Origin: Deltaproteobacteria bacterium
GTDB taxonomy: Bacteria > CG2-30-53-67
NCBI GenBank assembly: GCA_013151235.1
Contig: JAADIO010000070.1
Span: forward strand, 1-14,081
Length of the DNA: 14,081 nucleotides
Direction: 5' to 3'
A program made the position numbers and the translations under genes. This document shows, piece after piece, positions 7,397 through 14,081 of the stretch. Position 1 is the stretch's first letter. Each line of letters starts with the position of its first letter. The notes under the pieces were generated by a model. That model was not told the DNA's origin. It saw only the letters and a program-made list of their open reading frames with translations, and made no database searches.

Positions 7397-9594
7397 GGAG
7401 ACTCCCTCAGGGTTTCGGTTCGATTCTCAGTCGTTTCCCCCTGCCGTATTGAAAGATCACTCATTTCCATGTTGAGTTGCAGGAGGGCTTCTTCCCCCGG
7501 GGCCAGACGCATTTCCCAGTGCAGAAGAAGGCAGGAACCCTGATAGATTTTCTCAAAGCCTCCTTCCGACTGGGAGACGGTTTCGATCGGAAAGCGCCAA
7601 AGGCCGGCCGGTTGCCGTGCAGTGATCCCCCACCGAATGCCGCTCCATTCATCCGTCAGGACGAGGCGTTCCACTCCGTCCATCGCTCCCGTTCCGGCAA
7701 GATGAGGGGGAACCGGTTTCTCCCCGTTGATCCGGTAGTAACGGTCCGGGGCATTGCCGGCCAGCAGGGTGATGTTGAATTCAATCCCGAAGCGGCCGGT
7801 AAGATCGTCCGGTCCCGTGTTGCGGATGCTGTAATCGATTGTCACCGACGAAACCCCGGCGGTTGCGTGGATGGTTTTTGTCACCCGGACTGTTTTCGGC
7901 CTCCCGGCCCCCTGCGCGGAACGGACGGCGCCTTTCCGGGTCAGCGAGAGACCGGTCCCCTTCCCGGTGGTCGCGAGGGAGGCGGTGTAGGCTCCGGCTA
8001 CGAAGTCTCCCTCCTCATCGTATTTCCCTTGCTGAAAGGCCTCCATGGATGTTTTGTCCGGGAAGAAATGGTCGATCAGGGAATGTCGGGGATAGGGATC
8101 ATAAACAATCCGTTCCGCCAGTCCTTCTTCTTTCGCCATGACCTGATGATGAATGGTCTGCACACCCCCCTCCTGCGGAGCGGTGAGGGCCCGGCTGATC
8201 TCCTGATGATAAAATTCAGGGATCCGGGTCAGGGTATCCTGCAGGTTGAAGGAGCGGGGTTTGAAGTCGAGGCCGATGAGTGTGCCGCCCTGGTGGGGGG
8301 CGAAGATCATCGTATAGCTTTCCGAGTTCAGAATCATCTCTTCAGCGCCGTCTTTGTCGAGATCGGCATGAACGGTGTCCAGCCAGACCGACCGGCCGTC
8401 ATGCAGGAGGGTGTCGGCGATGGCCTCGGCCCGGATCAGGTGACGGTAGATGCCGGCACGCAGGTGGGGCAGGTAGAGCCCGCCGAAGACACCGTGCCAG
8501 TAGGCATCGTTGCACTGTCCCTTCCACAGTTCATTGAGGGCGGTCTCTTTCTCCTTTCCGTCAGGGAGGTGGTGAACCTTGTCGCTGACAAAAAGCATCT
8601 TTTTGTGCATCCGGTTGCTCTCCGGATATTTGGAAAAGAAGTTTCGCCAGAAACCACCGGCCAGGAAGGGGCGGGCCATTTCTTCCAGACCGGCTTCGGC
8701 GAGCCGATCTTTCAAGTGCCGGAACTCTTCCGAAGCGTTCTGCAGCAGCGACCATTCGGCCATTTCCATATAGGAAGAGGTGGGAAGATAGATCCGTCCT
8801 CGGGGGGCGTGGCTTTGAAGGACCTCGGAGAAGAGTTTCGGCTCAATCCAGTCCCGGTTTTCGTCCAGGGCCTCGAAAAAGCGGGAGAGCCAGCCTTCCT
8901 CGTAGACGGAATGATAGGTCCCGGGCCATACGCCGAACTTTTCTCCATCGTCTCCCATAATCGCAAGCGGGGTCTCCGAGGTATTCCGCATTTCGTCAAG
9001 GTAGGCGAGGGTTTCTTCCACCGGGTGGAAAGGAATCAGGTAGCGCAGGCGTTCGCTGCCGGGAAAGACATTCAGGATCTTTCCCTTTTCTTCCGTGATG
9101 TAATATCCGTGAAGGGACTCCCCTCGAAGACCGGCCATGATAAAATGGTGATCATCGATGACGATATACTTTGCCCCGGCGTTATGGAGCGATTCCGCCA
9201 GGTGGGGCTCCCAGACCCGTTCCGCCAGCCACATCCCCTTCGGTTCGGTCCGAAAGGTCTCCCGGAGAAAAGAGGTCAGCTTGCTCATCTGTCCCTGTTT
9301 GTCCGATTCATAGAGCGTGGTCAGGATCGGTTCGTAAAACCCTCCGGACATGAGTTCGACCTGATTTTTTCCCACCAAACTGCAAAGTTCTTTGATGAAT
9401 TCCGGATGGTTTTCCTTCAGCCATTCCAAAAGGAAACCGGAATAGTGGAGAGTCACACGTATATGGGGGTGTTCCGTCAGTGCGCGGGCGAAGGGAAGAT
9501 AAGCTTTTTGGTAAGAGGTTTCCAGTACCTGGGAGAAGTTGTCTACCGGTTGATGATTGTGGATTGCAAGAAGGAGTGTAACCGGTTTTGCCAT
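7393..9594 (-). CDS. GH57 family 4-alpha-glucanotransferase / alpha-amylase
   Basis: This 733-residue protein belongs to glycoside hydrolase family 57, the retaining enzymes acting on alpha-1,4-glucans. Conserved regions are HNHQP (12-16), GGFYEP (84-89), WLAERVWEP (122-130) with the nucleophile E125, and GDDGEKFGVWPG (214-225) with the acid/base Asp (215/216). QCNDAYWHGVFGGLYLPHLR (360-379) and the DLDKDGAEEMIL segment (411-422), followed by a beta-rich C-terminal part, match the DUF1925/DUF1926 layout of Thermococcus-type 4-alpha-glucanotransferase. It is somewhat longer than that enzyme (659 residues). There is no signal peptide, so cytoplasmic action on glycogen or maltodextrin is expected. 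Transferase versus hydrolase cannot be decided from sequence. The ATG at 9594 has CGGAG upstream and a TATAAT promoter. Its stop overlaps the FG-GAP gene start. Confidence 0.93.
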   Translation of the reverse strand: MAKPVTLLLAIHNHQPVDNFSQVLETSYQKAYLPFARALTEHPHIRVTLHYSGFLLEWLKENHPEFIKELCSLVGKNQVELMSGGFYEPILTTLYESDKQGQMSKLTSFLRETFRTEPKGMWLAERVWEPHLAESLHNAGAKYIVIDDHHFIMAGLRGESLHGYYITEEKGKILNVFPGSERLRYLIPFHPVEETLAYLDEMRNTSETPLAIMGDDGEKFGVWPGTYHSVYEEGWLSRFFEALDENRDWIEPKLFSEVLQSHAPRGRIYLPTSSYMEMAEWSLLQNASEEFRHLKDRLAEAGLEEMARPFLAGGFWRNFFSKYPESNRMHKKMLFVSDKVHHLPDGKEKETALNELWKGQCNDAYWHGVFGGLYLPHLRAGIYRHLIRAEAIADTLLHDGRSVWLDTVHADLDKDGAEEMILNSESYTMIFAPHQGGTLIGLDFKPRSFNLQDTLTRIPEFYHQEISRALTAPQEGGVQTIHHQVMAKEEGLAERIVYDPYPRHSLIDHFFPDKTSMEAFQQGKYDEEGDFVAGAYTASLATTGKGTGLSLTRKGAVRSAQGAGRPKTVRVTKTIHATAGVSSVTIDYSIRNTGPDDLTGRFGIEFNITLLAGNAPDRYYRINGEKPVPPHLAGTGAMDGVERLVLTDEWSGIRWGITARQPAGLWRFPIETVSQSEGGFEKIYQGSCLLLHWEMRLAPGEEALLQLNMEMSDLSIRQGETTENRTETLRESP

Positions 9595-9629
9595 GCATAT
9601 TTCTCCGGGGATCTTTGAAAGTCGTTGCG

Positions 9630-9658
9630 ATTATAGACAAAGAGCTGATCGAAAGCAA
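9630..9658 (-). promoter_or_regulatory. Promoter of the GH57 / FG-GAP operon
   Basis: On the minus strand TTGCTT (9658-9653), a 17-base spacer and a perfect TATAAT (9635-9630) precede the GH57 ATG at 9594. Transcription would start near 9623, leaving a leader of about 28 bases with its ribosome site. The -35 box overlaps one copy of a 10-bp direct repeat, and the spacer contains one arm of a 7-bp inverted repeat, so regulated expression is likely. Confidence 0.7.
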
Positions 9659-9678
9659 CCTTTGTCAGGATCGAAAGC
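9636..9678. promoter_or_regulatory. Candidate operator: paired direct and inverted repeats at the GH57 promoter
   Basis: GATCGAAAGC occurs twice, at 9647-9656 and 9669-9678, spaced 22 bases start to start (two helical turns). The first copy overlaps the -35 box. A perfect 7-bp inverted pair, GACAAAG (9636-9642) and CTTTGTC (9660-9666), brackets the first copy. The arrangement is what a dimeric or cooperatively bound regulator would use. No regulator gene is nearby, so its identity is unknown. Confidence 0.45.
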
Positions 9679-9687
9679 GCAAAAAAC

Positions 9688-9904
9688 TGTAACGACTCAG
9701 GTTGCTTCTATTTTTCGGCAGGACAAGGCGTGAGGAGCGCAAAACCGGAGGCGTATTTTTATACGTTGAGGATTTGAGCACCGGAACACCCCAAGATCCC
9801 TTATTCCTCAGAACCGCGGAAAGCGGCAAAGATAAATCTCAGGCGGGGCACGCCGAAGGCGTAACCAGTCATGCGGGAAAAGAGGGGTGACCTGAGTCGT
9901 TACA
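9688..9904. mobile_element. MITE-like element with perfect 15-bp terminal inverted repeats (217 bp)
   Basis: TGTAACGACTCAGGT (9688-9702) is exactly inverted as ACCTGAGTCGTTACA (9890-9904). AAAAAC lies directly outside both ends (9682-9687 and 9905-9910), fitting a target-site duplication. The interior has no supported gene. It contains GAGGCGTATTTTTATACG (around 9748-9766) with a TATA-type palindromic core, reminiscent of short dispersed repeats in other bacterial genomes. Without a transposase it would be a non-autonomous element moved in trans. Family identity is not claimed, and it differs from the repeat at 2916 and 13903. Confidence 0.7.
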
Positions 9905-9935
9905 AAAAACTGACCGGCCCGAGAGCCGGTCAGTT
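9904..9935 (-). terminator. hflX: Intrinsic terminator downstream of hflX
   Basis: AACTGACCGGC (9908-9918) and GCCGGTCAGTT (9925-9935) form a perfect 11-bp stem with a six-base loop. Read on the minus strand the stem is followed by six Ts. It lies about 310 bases past the hflX stop, the nearest leftward gene, so the hflX mRNA would carry a long 3' untranslated tail. The MITE-like element has inserted at its T-tract, with the A-run retained on both sides. Confidence 0.8.
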
Positions 9936-10244
9936 CAAGAAAGGAGGACAGACTTAATTAAGCGGCCTGTTAAAAGGAAACTTAATTAAGGTGCTTTGTA
10001 TATAGTTGCACTGCAATCTGTGTGCCGAATCACTGGATATGGATAAGTCATTGAATACATGTGGTTTTGCGACTGTTCTGAAAGTATGCCCGGTTCCCGT
10101 TTTGTCCATTTTTATCCATGTTTTCTTTCGGGTTCCATCTCCTGTCCGGGAAAGCGGTGCAGGACAAGGGCTGAGCGCTTGTGCAGAAAAGAACAGGGCA
10201 AAGTGCAATTTTGCACAAGAAGATTTCTCTCGGTGATGGAATAT
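9936..10244. other. Gene-free stretch forming the long 3' region of hflX
   Basis: No supportable gene was found; the short ORFs here lack ribosome sites and family features. It holds two copies of the palindrome CTTAATTAAG (9953-9962 and 9981-9990) spaced 28 bases, and an inverted repeat GTGCAA-TT-TTGCAC (10203-10216). Several other GTGCA/TGCAC words lie around 10005-10185. An hflX transcript reading to the terminator at 9904-9935 would include all of this. An RNA processed from the 3' end is possible but unsupported. Confidence 0.3.
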
Positions 10245-11885
<1,641 letters not shown>

Positions 11886-11906
11886 GGTGCAACCTCCTGC
11901 GAACAA

Positions 11907-11935
11907 ATTATAGACAGGGAAGGAAAAAAGATCAA
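11907..11935 (-). promoter_or_regulatory. hflX: Sigma70-type promoter of hflX with very short leader
   Basis: On the minus strand TTGATC (11935-11930), a 17-base spacer and perfect TATAAT (11912-11907) give a near-consensus promoter. Transcription would start near 11900, immediately before AGGAGG (11898-11893). The mRNA leader is then only about 15 bases. This placement excludes an hflX start codon upstream of about 11898. Confidence 0.75.
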
Positions 11936-11989
11936 GGCGGACCTTGCGACAATCGGTCGCTGCTTGCCGCAAGATTCGGAAAGAAATAT

Positions 11990-12019
11990 TTGCCTCTCCT
12001 TCCGCTTGCGTGGTAATTT
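11990..12019 (+). promoter_or_regulatory. Weak candidate promoter of the alkyltransferase gene
   Basis: TTGCCT (11990-11995), 18-base spacer and TAATTT (12014-12019) is a poor but correctly placed sigma70-like site about 40 bases before the ATG at 12062. It is divergent from the hflX promoter. It is the best I can find; the true promoter could differ. Confidence 0.25.
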
Positions 12020-12061
12020 AGATTTCGCAGAAAATGGTAGAGGCTTTCAGGAAAGAGGACA

Positions 12062-12598
12062 ATGGCACAAGGGGAACTCTGCTATGCCGAGTTTGCTTCG
12101 CCTTTCGGCCCGGTCTGGGTCAGCGGGAACGATACCGGAGTCACCGCGATCGTCTTGTCGCCGCATGAGGTGAAGCGGGCGCAAAGAGAGCTTTTGAAGC
12201 GGTTCCCTGGGATCCTGCGGGAAAACTCCGGAAAGTTGGCGCCCGTCATCCGGGAAGTGAGTCGATATCTTGACGGATCTTCCGAGGAGATTGCCCTGCA
12301 GGCCGACCTGACCGGGTTGCCCCCTTTTCGGCAACGGGTCTTGAAGGTTCTGCAGACGATCCCTTACGGGGAAGTGCGAAGTTATCAGTGGGTCGCAGTG
12401 CAGGCGGGAAGTCCCCGGGCCTTTCGGGCGGCGGGTTCCGCCTGTGCCGCCAATCCACTTCCTTTACTGATCCCCTGTCACCGTGTGATCGCCGGGGACG
12501 GCTCACTCGGCGGATTCCGGGGCGGGACCCTGCTCAAAAAACGGTTGCTGGCACTGGAGGGGGTTGACCTGTCTTCGATGACCCGGAGGCGAAGATGA
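12062..12598 (+). CDS. ogt: Methylated-DNA--[protein]-cysteine S-methyltransferase (O6-alkylguanine-DNA alkyltransferase)
   Basis: This suicide repair protein moves the alkyl group from O6-alkylguanine in DNA to its own cysteine. The 178-residue sequence has the active-site motif IPCHRVI (137-143), with C139 as acceptor, inside the block NPLPLLIPCHRVIAGDGSLG. It has the preceding helix-turn-helix region (PFRQRVLKVLQTIPYGEVRSY, from 88), with the arginine finger region around SPRAFRAAGSACAANP, and the C-terminal GGFRGG-x4-KRLLALEG. The usual RAVG is RAAG here, a minor change. Length and single-domain form match Ogt/MGMT rather than the larger Ada. AGGA-type purines (12049-12059) precede the ATG. 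It is divergent from hflX and is followed after 54 bases by a transporter gene on the same strand. The symbol ogt is by family; orthology to the E. coli gene is not proven. Confidence 0.92.
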   Translation: MAQGELCYAEFASPFGPVWVSGNDTGVTAIVLSPHEVKRAQRELLKRFPGILRENSGKLAPVIREVSRYLDGSSEEIALQADLTGLPPFRQRVLKVLQTIPYGEVRSYQWVAVQAGSPRAFRAAGSACAANPLPLLIPCHRVIAGDGSLGGFRGGTLLKKRLLALEGVDLSSMTRRRR

Positions 12599-12652
12599 AA
12601 ATTACTTCACAGCAGGGGAAAGGGGGGAGCGACCGGTCTGGAGGGAAAAGGG

Positions 12653-13594
12653 ATGGGACAGGCGGATAATGTGAAAAAGATCGGTGCGGCACGGTTTTCC
12701 GTGGGGGCCGCCCTCGGTCTTGCCGTTCTGAAATTAACGACCGGTTTTCTGCTTCATTCCCTTGGGATGATCTCAGCCGGTGTTGATTCTCTCATGGATC
12801 TCATTGCTTCCGGGATCAATTATTTCTCCATGAAGCAGGCGATCAAACCGGCCGACCGGGAACATCCCTACGGTCATGGGAAGATCGAGAATATCGCCTC
12901 TCTCTTCCAGGCGGGGATCATCGGTCTGGCCGGGTTGTTGCTGATGGGGGAGGGGATTCGCCGGATGCTGCTTGTCGAGGCCGTTCCCGTCTTCGATGTG
13001 GGGATCTTTGTGATGGCTCTTTCCGGCGTGATCAGTTATCTTGTGGGAAGACGTCTGGCCCGGTTCGCCCGGATGACCGATTCCCCCCTTCTTGCAGCCG
13101 ACGCCCTCCATTTCACCATCGATACCTGGACCAATACCGGCGTTGTGCTGGCCCTGCTTCTTTCCCGATGGAGTGGAAAAATCTTCTTCGACCGGGCGGC
13201 GGCAATCCTGATCGGAGGCTGGATCCTCTATGCCGCACTGAAGCTCTTTCGGAATGCCCTCGCCGCCCTGATGGATCAGAACATCTCCCCGGAAATGGAG
13301 GAAAAAATCGACCGGATCATCCTCGATCATTGCGAGGAGATCATCGGTTATCATCGGATGCGGACCCGGCGGTCGGGTTCAAAGAAGATGATCGATCTTC
13401 ATCTGGTGATCTGCAAGGATATCACTCTTGACGAAGCACACGGAATTACGGAGGAGCTGGAGAAAAAGATTGAAGAGGATATCAATAACTCCGACGTGAT
13501 GATCCATATCGAGCCCTGTGACATGGAATGCCCCCGGATACGGGAGCAGTGCCTCTACAAGACCGAACCTTCCTCCCCCGCAGATGGGTCTTGA
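12653..13594 (+). CDS. Cation diffusion facilitator family metal efflux transporter (YiiP/FieF-like)
   Basis: The 313-residue protein has six predicted membrane helices in residues about 12-205 and a cytoplasmic metal-binding C-terminal domain, the standard cation diffusion facilitator layout. Members export Zn2+, Fe2+, Mn2+, Co2+ or Cd2+ in exchange for protons. The transport site is D45-x3-D49 in helix 2 (DSLMD) and H153-x3-D157 in helix 5 (HFTID), the same DD-HD set and numbering as E. coli YiiP. D68, H71 and H75 (DREHPYGH) match its second site, and H234, H250, H263 and H285 resemble the third. A DD-HD site suits Zn/Fe rather than the DxxxD pair of Mn types, but specificity is not proven. 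The C-terminus adds three Cys (289, 293, 300). GGAGGG (12640-12645) lies 7 bases before the ATG. The stop abuts the stop of the convergent zinc-ribbon gene. Confidence 0.93.
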   Translation: MGQADNVKKIGAARFSVGAALGLAVLKLTTGFLLHSLGMISAGVDSLMDLIASGINYFSMKQAIKPADREHPYGHGKIENIASLFQAGIIGLAGLLLMGEGIRRMLLVEAVPVFDVGIFVMALSGVISYLVGRRLARFARMTDSPLLAADALHFTIDTWTNTGVVLALLLSRWSGKIFFDRAAAILIGGWILYAALKLFRNALAALMDQNISPEMEEKIDRIILDHCEEIIGYHRMRTRRSGSKKMIDLHLVICKDITLDEAHGITEELEKKIEEDINNSDVMIHIEPCDMECPRIREQCLYKTEPSSPADGS

Positions 13595-13801
13595 TCACTC
13601 ATCGGCCACCGGGACCCCTTTGATCTTCTGACCGAAAACAAATTTTTTCTTCGGATTTGCCGAGGTCATAAAATGATGGTGACCGCAGATCGGGCATTTG
13701 TAGAAGTAGCTTTCGCTCAGGATCGAAAAGTTGTCGATCCCGTTGGATTCATAATTCATGCTGGCCTTGTACATGGTTGAAGAACACTTGGGGCAGGTCA
13801 T
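13595..13801 (-). CDS. Small zinc-ribbon protein, function unknown
   Basis: The 68-residue product carries C3-x2-C6 at the very N-terminus (MTCPKCSSTM) and C36-x2-C39 (YKCPICGHHHF), a two-knuckle zinc ribbon with a Tyr/Ser-rich stretch between them, then a Lys-rich tail ending GVPVADE. No further domain or signal peptide is visible, so a cytoplasmic zinc-binding protein is expected. AAAGGAG is 6 bases before the ATG and a near-consensus promoter sits at 13871-13898, so the gene is probably expressed despite its size. Its stop codon touches the transporter stop with no gap, and there is no terminator between them. A link to metal efflux is possible from position only. I do not recognise a named family. 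Confidence 0.8.
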   Translation of the reverse strand: MTCPKCSSTMYKASMNYESNGIDNFSILSESYFYKCPICGHHHFMTSANPKKKFVFGQKIKGVPVADE

Positions 13802-13870
13802 CGTTCGCTCCTTTATCAGAAAACGGTTTATCTATAAGTCTACAAAGTAGAGTAATTTGATCCTGTTTGT

Positions 13871-13898
13871 ATTATATAGCGGTTTTTCCAAAAGTCAA
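13871..13898 (-). promoter_or_regulatory. Near-consensus sigma70-type promoter of the small zinc-ribbon gene
   Basis: On the minus strand TTGACT (13898-13893), 16-base spacer and perfect TATAAT (13876-13871) match 11 of 12 consensus bases. Transcription would start near 13864, giving a leader of about 60 bases with the AAAGGAG site near its end. The -35 box is 4 bases from the end of the repeat element at 13903. Confidence 0.75.
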
Positions 13899-13902
13899 GG
13901 AG

Positions 13903-14081
13903 GATGCTCTCGTAAAAAGTCGTTTTCCGGATTCCGTTCATGGTTCGACAGGCTTCCGAGCATGGTGAGCTTGCCGAACCACACGAACGGAATATCAATC
14001 ACTTACACCGTTCGCCCTGAGCACGCCTGTCCTGAGCTGGTCGAAGGGTCGAAGGGCTTCGTGACTTTTTACGACACCATC
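13903..14081. mobile_element. MITE-like palindromic repeat, copy 2 (179 bp, inverted, expanded)
   Basis: The reverse complement aligns with the element at 2916-3047. Both ends carry the GATGGTGTCGTAAAAAGTC-type terminal repeat (17 of 19 matching between ends), and the outer 30 or so bases are nearly identical to copy 1. The interior is about 47 bases longer, with extra TTCGAC / GGTTCGGCAAGCTCACC-type palindromic units in both halves. There is no gene inside. The right end coincides with the last base of the window, so a target duplication cannot be checked. Confidence 0.75.

Noticed and set aside
7477-9618. A 713-codon open frame on the plus strand covering the whole GH57 gene
   Set aside because: It lies antisense to a gene with full family motifs and shows no recognisable domain; long antisense frames arise from codon usage in GC-rich genes. 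Its composition (Gly, Phe, Pro, Arg rich) looks like a shadow.
10140-10244. Sigma54 promoter or NtrC-type sites suggested by the repeated GTGCA/TTGCAC words
   Set aside because: No GG-N10-GC pair fits on either strand at these words and no gene starts downstream.
11886-11972. HflX extension from a TTG at 11972
   Set aside because: The added 29 residues are unconserved in my reading, no Shine-Dalgarno precedes the TTG, and the segment spans the -35 and -10 boxes of the hflX promoter.
12595-12669. A 24-codon ORF overlapping the alkyltransferase stop (ATGA)
   Set aside because: Low-complexity Gly/Lys peptide, no family; it runs over the ribosome site and start of the transporter gene.

Overview
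The window looks like ordinary chromosome from a Gram-negative bacterium with fairly GC-rich genes and AT-rich promoters. The long-form HflX, a multidomain HD-GYP regulator, a GH57 glucan enzyme and dispersed TTCGACAGG-type palindromic repeats resemble genomes of Desulfobacterota/Nitrospirota-like lineages. That placement is inference by eye; no marker gene fixes it. No rRNA, tRNA, CRISPR, phage or transposase gene was seen.

Layout, left to right. (1) An FmdB-type zinc-ribbon gene with a clear promoter, then a 26-residue single-membrane-segment peptide. (2) On the minus strand, a 724-residue GAF / degenerate GGDEF / GAF / HD-GYP protein, apparently coupled to an 8-codon upstream ORF. (3) About 1 kb of gene-poor DNA (2842-3861) with a MITE-like repeat, dyads, and a minus-strand unit (degenerate zinc-ribbon ORF or small RNA) ending in a strong terminator. 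(4) Enolase followed by a TIGR02757/DUF2400 gene. (5) On the minus strand, a GH57 4-alpha-glucanotransferase/amylase whose stop overlaps the start of an exported FG-GAP protein; its promoter lies within a set of direct and inverted repeats. (6) A second MITE-like element with perfect 15-bp ends, inserted in the T-tract of the terminator downstream of hflX. (7) hflX on the minus strand, divergent from (8) an O6-alkylguanine-DNA alkyltransferase and a cation diffusion facilitator. (9) A small minus-strand zinc-ribbon gene whose stop abuts the transporter stop. (10) A second, expanded and inverted copy of the first repeat, ending exactly at the window edge.

The genes are mostly housekeeping: glycolysis, storage-glucan metabolism, c-di-GMP signalling, ribosome rescue, DNA repair and metal efflux. 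No new multi-gene system is evident. The most unusual point is hflX: the conserved N-terminus, an ideal Shine-Dalgarno and a consensus promoter all point to an ATC start codon on a transcript with a leader of only about 15 nt. This would be a candidate for IF3-like start-codon control of a ribosome-splitting factor. Two non-autonomous repeat families and the repeat-rich GH57 promoter are the next most useful observations.
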